DNA from: Eutypa lata
Taxonomy: Eukaryota; Ascomycota; Sordariomycetes; Xylariales; Diatrypaceae
Length of the DNA stretch: 64,000 bases
Assembly (NCBI GenBank): GCA_022661535.1
Contig: JAKULF010000006.1
Span: 3,901,001-3,965,000 of the forward strand
Direction: 5' to 3'
This document shows positions 11,691 through 23,604 of this stretch, piece by piece. Numbering within the stretch: the first letter of the stretch is position 1; each line of letters begins with the position of its first letter. Both the position numbers and the translations under genes were made by a program. The notes under the pieces are model-generated. The model did no database searches, was not told the origin of the DNA, and saw only the letters and a program-made list of their open reading frames with translations.

Positions 11691-14042
11691 GATGGGATCC
11701 TCACTAGGGTACGGTGAGCATGTCTGTCTAGAACAAGATGGTGAAGTGAGGTGAGGAGCTAGCTAGCTAGGAACTCTCATTTTAGAGTTGGAGCTTCTTC
11801 CGTCTTAATATAGAAACCAGCATTTCGCCCTCGCGGAGGGTCTAGCCCGTATTAACCTCGATACCACAGCGCCGAGCAAACATCCTAGCCGTTACGTTAC
11901 CGTTGCAGAGCCATCGGCTGGTAAGTTAATCGTCATTGATGTAAGGTAGGCCCCGGATTCGCACCACATGTTCTCGGGGCCCGGGTCATTTCGAATCGAA
12001 TTCCGCAGAGGCAAAATGGAGAAAATCTAGGTTACCGGACTTTGGATGCTCTCGGTCAGCCTGTGATTGGAGCGATTATGCAGATAGAGAATGTCGTATA
12101 GGCCATGGTATATCAGGGTACTCGTATAGTAGACAGGTAGATATGCTGATCGACAAGGTACCATCTGAGGGGTAACTGGAAATATGCGGGGGCAGGGGGA
12201 AGAGAGCCCTGGGATTTTGAAAGGGTCTTGGCAGACCATGTTGGAGAATGTTTCTTGAACGGGACGAGATCATAAACAGGGTGGAAAGTACAGCTTACAT
12301 AGGTCAAGAACTTGGAGAATAGAGTAAATAACAATATAATAAACATGCCCGGCTGTCATGGCCCCATCCAATTGCGGAGCATTAGTTATATCAACGTTGA
12401 CTGTCTGGTTTCCCGGGGGGCATAACCTCTTTTGCCGTGTTATTGCTCGGTCTAGAGTAGAACGGAAGATACCATGAGCTTCCGAGAGGCCCGCCTTCCT
12501 CGATCTTGGCGCTGGAGTTCTTGTATGATGTGGAACTACACTTAGCCATGGGATACGTAAAGGTGTTCTGGTCAATGTAGATTATATTAATCTAGAAGTC
12601 TGCAATTAATCATAGCATGTACGCGATATTTTTGCTATAAAGACATACGTAGTATCTATGCTAACGAATGCTACAATGCCCTCATCTTTCCCCTGTCGAT
12701 TTCCCCGACAGAAACGTGCAGGCATACTCCAACGCAGTAGTCTCCACCTCAGACGAAAGAGTATCTAACAACGTTCAACCGAGGTAGATTACAAAGACTA
12801 TGGGTGTCCGGTCTTAGAAAGATTGGAAAAACTAGATAACTCCGTATGTTGTATTTCTTTGACCTGATAAGGAGTGATTGTTATTGAATGTATCAAAGTA
12901 TCAGGTACCATATAACATTAGCAATATTATGCGGATACCAGAATCAGCAAGGGAGGTAGGTACCTTCGCTCATTGCATTCAGTGAGTAGGATATTTTTCT
13001 CTCGAGATATTTGCGAGAAATCGCCTTACAGAGGCTTGAAAAAGACAGAACTTGTTGAATGTCCACAGATGTACTTTAGTAGATCTCACTAGTTATACAA
13101 CCTACCACCGGGCTTCTTCGAAGTAGTCTATTGTTACCTACTTCTGGAGTAAGCTTAGGGTTTGTTTTGACAATGATGATGGCAAGTGTTTCCAGCGTAC
13201 TGCGTTCCATTCCCGGTTGTTAAATGAGCCTCATTTTCTAGAATCACAAATGTTGATCCAGTACTACTCTGCTTCAATCTTATTCCCCTAGTTTAGCAAT
13301 AAATCTGGCAAAATGGTATAAACCAATCCGCTCTATTCTACCACGGTACTCAAGAATACAACAGTGCCCGTTCTTGAGTCACTGCAGGTTTGTGCTATTA
13401 ACCTCTCACATCTTATGGGGAAATCGCGTCTTAAGTTAGCATAAATCATAGATATCAGTAAGCACCGTAGACCTTTCTTTCTAGGCTAGCCCTCGGGCAA
13501 ATGAATACGTGTATGAACACGAAGTCGGCAGTAGCGAAGAGGAGTACTATGAAATTTAATATTTGCAATTACCACTAAAATATCGTCTAGGGAGACAGGT
13601 CCTATTAGAGATATCCCATGTGGCAAGCTCACAGGGGCCATCGTGGCATTAGTCACTTCAATCACAGCTCTCTTTAGAGTCATAGGAAAGGAACAGCGGG
13701 CTAGATACGTGAGAAACGTCTCATTTTCTTCATTCGTGGGGACTAAGGCACATGGTGTGCGTCCGTAACGGCCACAGGCCCTAATTTACAAATGGCAACG
13801 TGAACGTCAACCCCATAAGAAAGTCTTCATTGTGATTCCGAAAAAAACCAACCATCTCGAGCCATGAGGCATTCATCCGTCTATCCATCCATCCATCTCC
13901 GTGCAAGCCCCCCAAAGGTGAAATTAGGAAGAAGAGCATTTAGACGTAGTTGGCGAGTTATTGTTATATGCATGATGCGGAAAGTTGGATGCTCCATAGT
14001 CGAACGAATAAGCTTGGGTTATTGTGGAAAGGTAGAAAAAGC
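11691..14042. other. Gene-free stretch
   Basis: About 2.35 kb holding the promoter side of the beta-galactosidase and the 3' side of the AT-hook gene. Open frames are short and without signatures. An AGCTAGCTAGCTAGG run lies at 11758-11772. No gene seen. Confidence 0.6.
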
Positions 14043-14809
14043 CTAAGCCTCTCCATCGGAAAGCACATCCTCCTCATCGTCGTCGAGGTCCTCCTGGGAG
14101 ACAGTCTCCTCGGACTTCGCAGAGGCCTTGGGACGGCCACGACCACGCTTGGCAGGGCGGGCCTCCTCCTCACCGGCGGCAGCTTCAGCGGTGGAGGCAG
14201 CAGCCTTTCGCTTGCGGGGAGCAGCAGCAGCCTTGCCCTTGCCCTTGGCGGGAGCAGCGGGAGCCAGAGCGCTGGCAGAGGCAGAGGCAGCGCCGTTGCC
14301 GCCCTCGCCCTCGCCCTCGGCCTCGGCCTCGGCAGCGAGGTTAGCGACAGCCTGTTTGACCTTCTTCATGGCTCCGTTGTAAGCGTTGGACATACTCTTG
14401 GAGTTGGAGTACTCCAGGTATTGGGCCAGCTTGACTCGATCGACCTAAGACACATTGATAATGGTAAGCAAGGCATCATTCAATGGCTGTGTTAATTTGG
14501 GGGACATTCACGCCATGGTTGGTGGGTAGAACATGGTCAATAGACGAAGGCGTTGTTCTGTAAGTAAACCAGAAAATGCGGCAGTCGAACTGGACGTTGT
14601 AGAAGTAGGAGAGTCATGGTCATGAGAAAGTGTAGTGATTTAGATAGGTAGGCAGGTAGGTAAGAAACGAAAGGTTTATCACCTTAACAAGGTGGTGAAC
14701 TTACCTCGGGAGGACTCTTCATGAAGAGCCAGGCGTTGGTGAGCACGTTGCGTTCGGGGTTCGTGAAGTTGGGAAGCTTGTTGGCTCCGGTGTTCTCGTG
14801 AGACGACAT
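14043..14809 (-). CDS. Small AT-hook nuclear protein
   Basis: Exon 1 is 14809-14705 and exon 2 is 14444-14043, giving 168 residues. The 260-nt intron starts GTAAGTTC and ends GTCTTAG. Residues 1-75 form a compact helical domain (LPNFTNPERNVLTNAW, VDRVKLAQYLEYS, NAYNGAMKKVKQAVANL) similar in layout to the SANT/Myb-like domains of small fungal chromatin proteins. Next comes an Ala/Glu/Gly-rich linker, basic patches (KGKGKAAAAPRKRK) and an AT-hook core (KRGRGRPKA), and an acidic tail (EDLDDDEEDVLSDGEA). This points to binding the minor groove of AT-rich DNA in the nucleus. The role is not known; the SANT-like reading is an inference. Confidence 0.78.
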
Positions 14810-17800
14810 TCTCGCGGTAATGCTCGGTTGGCAGAAAGTCGAGTGAGCGAACGATGCTGTTTAGCGGTCTGTCTATTATATTCTCGGGTTAGAGGTCTGA
14901 ATGGGGTACAAGGTACACAGGTCGGTGTTGAAAATACCAAGAAATGTGGCGTTGTCAGATGAGGAAAGGAAGAGTGGTGTGTGTGAATTTTGTTGACTGG
15001 GCCATTCAACTGTGGAAAAAACTCCAGAGAATAGCGGCTAGATGCAGAAAAGAACACTGGTATCTATGGAATATTAATTATGACTTACCAAGTTGTTCGT
15101 ATTGCTGTAAGAATAAGATTCCACAACTACGATCGGAAGAGTGATGTTGAGAGTGTGATGTTTCCTTCTGTCTAGTCTAGGACGAATAGGTAGTGGAGGG
15201 AAAGAAGATGGAGGGGGATTTAAGAAGTAAGTGAGCAGTGGCTGTAATAGAAAATTTTGGCAACAGCTGATTGTAAAATTACAGTCCTGTGGATGTGGTG
15301 TGCAATCAGTCTCGCTTATTAGTACAGAGAAGTCGAGGTTCTTGCACACAAAATCGGTTTAGCGCTATTAACATGGCTGGCAGTACTGTGGTGATTGCCT
15401 CGAAAGCCTGGCAACGACAGTACATGGCAATATTGAATAGTATGTACCTATATAAACCTCAGTCGAGCCAACAGGGTCCTCAGGAAGAAGGGAGAGGCAA
15501 GAGGGAGAGCACCGTTAAGTCATATCAGAACTGAAATATGCTAGGACACTTCCTCGTAAGAGTATCTATATATTAACTTAATTACATAAAAGCACTCACA
15601 TCAAGGAGTATTCTCCCTATCACCCTTCTCACGTTATTCTACTGGTCAATATTACCTTGGTAGATCATACATTCCAAGGTACCTGAGCTAATCATGTATA
15701 TAAGTAGACATCTTTCCTGATAGTAGAGTAGTTACTACACTACCTAAGCACTTAACCAAGCACATTAGCTTGTATTTAATCATCTGACTGTAAGGGAAGT
15801 AACAGAGTGAATACTTGAATTCATAGGTTCTTCCCATTTTAAATAGGACTTAGAAGCAAGAGGCCCTAGGGGATTACAGATGATTACTTCCACTACAACA
15901 GTAACTAATAAATAACACATACAGTAGTGATTTAGGAACTGCCTAATAATTATTTTCTATTTACACAGAAACAGAATCAACCTTCCTCTCTTGTATTCAT
16001 ACTGAATTCCAAGCCACCATACTGGCTTTTGAAAATTATGTATCCAATAGTGAAGAACGTTGAGAAATAATTACAACTTTGCCATGAATATTTAGGGGAA
16101 ACCTTGAGGCAATCATCTACTAAACCGTACGTCCAGCAATGCATTTAACCTACGTAAATACAGAGTCGGAGGAGAAAGCTTCGTTTATTTACAACACTGC
16201 TCATCTACGTGCTCTAAGCTTGGTATAGATCTAACGTACAGGTAGACGGTGTTCAGGCCGACGATACATGAATATCACTAAGACTACAACTAAAATAATC
16301 TACATCGATTAGAGTATAGGGGATCACACAATGAATGTGTTCTCGTTTACATGTATCGTGGCAGCGGTGGCATTTCGAGCCTAAACACATTCTCAACTAG
16401 ATATGTGCCAGGGCAGAATCGTTCTTGCGCATTTGAAATTTTGAATTAGTCCCTGTTGCTTTTCTCCCGGAGGCCGACAAATATACGCAGAGGGTAAGAA
16501 TGGATTTCCTTAGACTGAGCCTCCCATTCGTTATTGAAAAGGGTTATCTTGCTTGGTGTTGAAGACTAGTCTACAGAGTTGTAATATATTCTGGGTGTTT
16601 AAACAAAGGTGGAATATCACAGTTCCCTCCACTCCAAGTTACGAACCAGCCGACCGTGGATAAAGCGCGAGCATTGGGTCAACTTCCTTATGATTTCTGA
16701 CTCACGTCGTCTCGGAGAGCCGCGATTGCTTCCTAGAATCAGGTCAAGACGTTTACTGGAGTATCTAGTTAATAATGCGGTTAGGCCCTGAAACCAGCTC
16801 TTAAACAATCAAGTAGAAAGCTGGACAGTACTTAGTATGTAGGATGACAATAGCGCTGGCATGTTCGCTGAATCCTGCCCGTAGGGGCTTCCACCTCTTA
16901 GAGTAGTGGCTTAGTTTGTAGAAATCGCGATACAGAAATTAAAACCTTAAGGGATACCAGCAAAGAAGACACGGACCCCGTATATATTACACGACTGTAT
17001 CTTCTAGATCTGGCTAGACAACGAGGTCGTAGACAATACCCGAGTATAACCAGACGCCATCGACCCCAAGTCTGTTAGGTATGAAACAAGTACTGGTAAT
17101 TTGTAGGAAAGTACACAGAAGAGGCTCTCGCGGAACGGGTCTTGCCGTTGATGGATGGTGTAGCTTATGCTGTAGGTATTTAAATTCTACCAAGAAAATG
17201 CCGTTCCCGACTCTAAAGGTGGCAAATATGTCTGCGGGTTTATACGTCTCGTTATTTGTCTGGTTGATCACCGTTCTGTTCCTAGTGTAAGAGGCTATTA
17301 GTTAGCTAGTTGTGTGTATAGGAGTAATAGCCGGGAGTCAGACGAAAGGGTTGTCACGATGCTAATGTCCTCATACCTTCAAGTTGACTGACTGGTAGAT
17401 TCTGGTCCTATTCCTGGACATCATCCGGAGAGCATGGTGGTCAAGTGGACAGGTAGCCTGGTTACACACCATGGTGAGGGGGGATGTAGTGTGGAGATGA
17501 CGTGGCTCGCAGTAGGAGGTAGTAATACTAAATAGAGTAACGGCAGGAAACTATTAAAAGGGGTATGTCAAGTTAGTGTTTATAGCAGCAAAAGATGGTG
17601 CGGTATATGGGAAGCCCAAAGCAGAGGTTCTATACTAGTGACATGATATGAGGGCGAGGGAGGAAAAGAAACTGATTATAGGGGCGCCGGGAGTGGTGAG
17701 TACTTACAATAGGTTTATGTAGGGTACTGGCGCTGTTGGCCTGCCTGTCCTATCGGAGAGCTTCAATGGTTAGTATGATTTCTGGTTTAGGGTTAATTTA

Positions 17801-20800
17801 TTTCAAGGGTTAAGCACTCCCTTATATCTAGAGATCTCGAGAGGTTAGTATTCAACTGCCATGATGGTTTGGTTGCCTTTTTCACCTCCAGTCTCCATTG
17901 CCTGACGTGGCCCCCGACGATCGTTAGCTAGGATTAAGGGCACGAAGATTACGGAGATGGATCGGCACGACACAATATGGTATTTCCGACTTCCTAGTTT
18001 TGCGGAATCCTTCCGTGCCCTTCTCGTTCGGCTGGCTGGTATTGTGTAGTTGGCAGGGCGCGAGCGAGCTAGGTCCTGAGCTAGGTCCTGGTTGCTGTTC
18101 TGTATGGCAAATGGGGTTTGGGAAGGAATCCTCAGGCTTCGTCCATCTGGCAGATAGATCATCATTCAGCTCTGGTATCGGGAAATAGATAGAGCAGAGA
18201 GAGACGGGAAGGGCTAGCGAAAACGAGGAGGGTCGGTATTAAGTATTAGTTTCGAGACTTGCTTCTAGCAGTGATGGGCTAGCAGTGGTGACACTAGAAG
18301 AGAAATCATATTAGTAGGGGCACAATGCCACTAAGATAAGCAGGAATCAAGTGTTACCTTACCCAGTTACTTACTTCCCCGAGGTCATACTGTTTCGAGC
18401 TCGATATGGAGGCAGTGGTCGTTCAAGAGAAATGCTTGTCTCAAATGCGCATGTCTGTGTAAGAAAAGATATTGTGCTATTGAATACTCAAGAGAGGAGT
18501 ACAATATACCTCCGTAGAGAAGATATGGCGGGTAAATAACGCGGCAGTGGTTTTGTAAGGACAGAGTCCATACATTAGGCTAGGTTTTACTTAGAACAGG
18601 AAACCAAGTCACTCGGGGAGTATTTAGGTTGAACGATCGTGACCTTGCCCCGTACGTATACTCTCATAGATTTAACATCCACTATTAACTGGGAACAATG
18701 TATCTAAAGTTAGGTACCTACTTAACTAGTACCCAGTCACTCATGCCATAAACTCCCGGCTCAAGGTATCGCTCGAGGTATCGTCCGGTGGGGATACCTC
18801 GAGCCCGGTGGGGAGCAAGCGAGGGGTTCGTCTTCACGGCAAGTTTCTACTTGGGAAGGAGGTAGAGTTGCGTATGTGAGTACCTCATCCCGGCATGTAT
18901 TACGATCTCGTTTTATTTAGCTACATACGGGTACCTTTACACTCAAGGGGGCTGCAAGGCATAGTCTGAGGAAGCGCGCTTTGTTATTAGTTCCCAGGCA
19001 TCTACCTGCTTTGCCAAAAGACAACCTGGCTCGTTTGTGACCTTAAACGTGTGGTTGAGCATTATCGTGGATAGTGAATTGTGGTGGTTGCAATACATGC
19101 AAAACCGTATGCGGTTCAAATAAGGTTAACAAGAAAGGTGGGTCGCCGGAAAGGGGTGAAACATATCAGATACCTAGCCAGATACGAGTTAATGTGAATG
19201 GAGATAGGCATGCTGCTAATGGACATGGAAATGTATTCCAGGCGGGAAGTAGCACTCCTACAGATCTATTGAAAATGTAAGACTTAGTAATAGGTGAGGC
19301 AGTTCACGGGCTGGTCTGATTACGGGGGGTGAGTATGCATACGTACGGTAATTAAGTAGTCATCGTCAAGCGGACCATTGGAGTTCCCATGGCACCTGCT
19401 GACGCGGGCTATGTACAACAGATCTAATGCGTTATAACAACATACATACAATAAGACCTGGTTAGATTTCTAAGACATGATTAACGGTTCGTTCATAAGA
19501 TCATCATTTTGTTATCTACTCAGCAAGAAATTGCGAAGGGAAAAAAAAAGATGCACTAGAAAGACGGAAACAAAGAGCGCACAGCACGAAGATATACATA
19601 TGCTCACTTGCAACTGACTATACACATTTGGAGACAGAAGACCCTCTCCGGAGCACCTAGGCAACGTTCATAATTCATGGATTATGTGAATGGAATTCCC
19701 CTAACTGTGTATATTAAAGAGACAAAGAAGGCAGTCACGTGGAAACGCTGCTAGTGCCAAGCAAGTAAGTGATAAGTGAGCAACCCAGAAGGAGACCTTA
19801 AGCTAATCAAAACCACTTACAACCAGAACGCAAAACATAACAGATCGCCATCCACGGATACACATAGCTTCATACACTACCAGCTTCGTACTTGCTTGGA
19901 CTATGTAATGTACCTATGTACATCATCAATCTCACCTTGACACCTAGCCAAGAATATCTATTCATATTATCTAGGTAGCTTTGTATTTAACTAAGTATAT
20001 ATAGCGTAGACTTCATCACCGAAACAGAAACCGTAGCACTGTGCCATTTATTTTATTTTAATTTTTTTTCTCTAGCTATATACGCAACACAGGTGCTGCT
20101 GTACTACACCACCTATGTGTACAACTATGCAAACGGTGACGGCTATGTACACCTGTATATAGACAGCCACCTAGCCAGCTATAGCCAAGCACCTTAAAAC
20201 GAACGGCCCAACCTCCCGAGGTTCATTTGCCGTCATCGTTGTTGTTGTCGTCATCGTCGTTGTCGTTTGATTAAAATAGGATTATAGCGATGGATATATA
20301 AATAAAACATTGTCTGAGCGTCGTAGCCACAGCCACAGCCATAGCAGCAGCAAAGTCGAGCTTCGTCTCTCGAGTGTGCCGGTGTAAAAAGTAATAAAAA
20401 AACCCTCTCTACCTTCCTTTCTATCCCCCCTTTCCTTCCTTGCCCTGCCCCTTTTCGTCATTAATGATTAGCTCAAAACGAGGATGATGCATCCTCGCCG
20501 TCTTGGAGCGCGTGGTATATAAAATAAAAAAAGCACTATGCCCCCTCCCTCCCTCTCTCTCTCTCTCTCGTTCTCTGCTGGTATATATGGACATACGGCC
20601 TGAAAAAAACGAAACAACAAAAGGCCAAGCACCTCTTCTGACCGGATACCCATGTTGAGAGGAGTATTATTCGTGTCGTGCAATATTCGAAGACGATTGT
20701 GGCAATAGTCCATTGGAGCAAACCAGTGATATCTCTCTCCTAGCCCGGAAATTCCACCGTGAAACAAGGACACCGTGCATAGCTAGTTCCGAGTTGTGTT

Positions 20801-20920
20801 GTGTTGTGATCAAGCAACAAGCCAAGCCAAGTCAAGACAAGAGACCAGACTATGCGGTAAGAAAGAGCATTCAATGGTCTTGTTCGACCCTTGCACCTAT
20901 CTCCCTTCCTCTTTTTATCA
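14810..20920. other. 6.1-kb gene-free stretch
   Basis: This is the longest empty region of the window. It holds the promoter of the AT-hook gene on the left and the 3' flank of the alpha/beta hydrolase on the right. Open frames are below 130 codons and lack signatures. Low-complexity tracts include CT repeats (20551-20569) and GTT/GTC triplets (20231-20270). No transposon ends, tRNA or conserved protein are recognised. Confidence 0.55.
20551..20569. repeat. CT dinucleotide tract
   Basis: Pyrimidine-only CT repeat downstream of the alpha/beta hydrolase stop codon, preceded by CCCT repeats. It probably lies in or near that gene's 3' untranslated region. Confidence 0.8.
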
Positions 20921-23604
20921 TCATCTAAAGCCCGATCTCGCACTACTTCTGCCCCTTTCCCTTTCCTTTTCCCTCTCACCGTCATTGCTTCTGTTTCCCT
21001 TGGTGACTCTATTCCAGTCATCCCATTCCTTGGCGATCTCCATGAGCACGCTGCCCATGACGCTGGCGCTGGCCATGAGCCCGTGGCCTTCGCCCTCTAG
21101 GACCCTGACCTCGCACCGCCTCATGGTCTTGCCGAGCCACCGCACATTGTCGACGGGCACGCGGGTATCGCGTGTGCCGTGACGGATAACCACGGGGCGC
21201 GTGATGTCGACGTAGCGGAAGCCTATAGTATGGCGTCGCTCTAGACACACCAGTAAGTCGACGGCGGGATTCGCGCCGGTTGTTGCCAGGTCCCATATGG
21301 CATGCGTAAGGCGCATATCGTACGTCATCTGCCGTTCCTTGTCTGCTATGGCATCACTGGCAGCTGCTACGATTGCCGACTGCTTGGGGTCTAAATTGTC
21401 ACGTGCACTACCACCGTTCGCGCGTAGCGGGTCCATGCTCTCGGGGAAGCCGGTTGGATCCTGGGCCAGGTTCTCCTTTTCCATTGCGAGGGCCATCTCC
21501 TTACGGTTAGATGCAGTGTCACGTCCATCTTTAGCTGCCGTCTTCCGTTTCGCTCGTCGTGATTTTTCCTTGGGAAGCGAGCTCGTTATTGAGCTGCTAG
21601 TCGCTGTCATGAAGGAGCTATTAGCTGCCTTGAGGAAAGGGGTAGGTAACGCCCGAAGGATTCGTTGAGACGTAGGGATGGCGGTCATAGGTAGTGAAGT
21701 CGAAGTACCGAAGGTGTTCAACTGGGATGGCGGGATCCACGGGGCTAGAAGATGGATGCGACCTCGGATATGCTGAGGCATGCGGAGCGCCGTCGCTAAG
21801 GCATAGATGGCACCGGCAGAATGTGCCAAAATAGAAAATTTAGTAATCTTCAAGGCCTGGCAAATGGCATAAACGTCATCTAGAGAATGTTAGCGGCTAT
21901 AGTAATGTGCGCTCGTCTAGTATATAACATGTACTCACCAGGCCAACTAAGAGGTGTACCAGACCCATCAGCATAAGTCTCGCTGTCACCTATACCCGGT
22001 CTATCTGGAGTGATCAACCGTAGCTTGAGGGTCAACGCTAGCTCATCATAGAAAGCGGTGATGTATCTAGTCAACCCCATTCCCACACAACAGAAGACAG
22101 CTGAGCCTTCCGAATCGCCAACCTCCGAGAATGATATCACTCTGCCGGTTTGTGGATGGCGGATTTTTTGAGACAGTCTCGGGGAGCATAGATAAGATTC
22201 AACCGCATCATCAACGGAGTCGGCGCTCCCAGGGCGCTCATACCCAACCATGGGTTCGGGAGTGGTCGATTCCTTCTTCCTATCAATAAGGTCCGGGCTC
22301 TTGACTCCGCCTGACAGACGCTTAAGTCTAGAACTACTTCGCTTAAGCCTAATGGTGTCGACGGGATCGGGTGTCGTGCGACCGGATTTCATACGATCAG
22401 CGCTATGAGCACTTCGCCTTTTACTCGAGTAGATCGATGGGAATGGAGCGCCATCATCGATAGGATCAATCGGCTGGGGGGCGATATCTTCTTTCTTGGA
22501 GCGGCTGTCATGTCGGCGTGTCCTACCTGATGCACTTGGTTTAGAGAAATTGGGCATTTCTGCGTTCAGAATATCGTCTCTCCTTTGTTTCGTGTCCGCT
22601 TCGGATTTAGCGCGACTCGGTTGACGCTTCTTCGAGACGGTCGACTCCCGGGACCGACCATCCTCCTCGTTTTCGGGGATGATATCGCTTTGTTTTCTTG
22701 TACGTGATGATCGATGGGAAGATCTCTTCGCGTTGGGACCCGTCTTGCGTAGAGAAGAATCTCGAGCGGGGATAGCATGAAAGCTACCGGGATCGCTTGA
22801 CGGACTCATTGCGGAGGCGTAATGACCTTTCATTGGCAGTTCTTCTTCGTCTATTGGCGTTTCGACGAGCAAAGAGTTTGTTCGGCTAGATGGTGCCCCG
22901 CCAATTGTACCACCGCTGACGCGATGCTTCTCCGCTTCGGTAGCACGCAACCTTTCTTTAGAGCTCATATACATTAGGCCTTTGGAGCTTCTTGCCTGCT
23001 TCTTTCCCCAGCTATCACTAGACCGTCGCCTGCGCAATTCAGGGGCTGGGGCCAAACCACGTTCGATTGACAAGTTTCCAATGCTCTGGGCATCATCGTG
23101 GGACGACGACGCTGAGCTCCTCGAGGAAGGTCGAGAGGCAGTTCTCAGAAAGGATTTCAAGCTGCTTGCGGCTTCGCGAGGCGATTTCGGCGCTTTAGAG
23201 GCAGTTAAGGGCGAGAAGCCAGATGGAGGCTTCGCAGTTCGAATCGTAGGGGGACTGGCGGCGAGTTCATTAAGATCGACTTCCTCCTCCTGTAGTCGAT
23301 CGAGCGGGTGTTGAGGGAAGGCGCCGTAATCAACACCGAAGCTTCCTTGCATCGGTGAACTACCTCGGGAACTGGGAACTGATAAACTTTGGTTTTCGAA
23401 ATGGTTCGAGGCTCGTTTCGAGATGACGTCCAGACTAGTAATCAAGGATGAAATGATCTCGGGCGAGGCCGGGGGTATGTTGACGCGGCTACTCTCTGCG
23501 GCGCGATCGATGTGCAGGTGTAACGAAGGATTGATACCCTTTCGCCTAGATTCTTGACGGGTCTGACGGGGAATAGGAGGAGCTGCACCAGCGGCGGGAT
23601 CCAT
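20921..23604 (-). CDS. Alpha/beta hydrolase with long disordered N-terminal half
   Basis: Exons 23604-21939 and 21879-20921 give 874 residues; the 59-nt intron (GTGAGT, GCTAAC branch) joins PLSWP to DDVYAICQ. Residues 1-480 are Ser/Arg/Lys-rich low complexity with many possible phosphorylation sites. The hydrolase fold begins near residue 490 (RVISFSEVGD). The catalytic triad is visible: Ser576 in the elbow LAHSAGA, Asp793 in HGTRDTRVP and His821 in EGEGHGLM. LITPDRPGIGDS is the usual oxyanion-region block. An insertion rich in Ser, Lys and Arg (about 640-720) splits the fold between the elbow and the Asp. No signal peptide is present. Likely an esterase or lipase-like enzyme; substrate unknown. 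The architecture recalls conserved fungal proteins whose biology I do not know. Confidence 0.88.

Noticed and set aside
20231..20290. Asp/Asn-rich C-terminal coding exon on the minus strand
   Set aside because: The Asp/Asn run is preceded by an in-frame stop and has no acceptor site; it is better seen as GTT/GTC triplet repeats.
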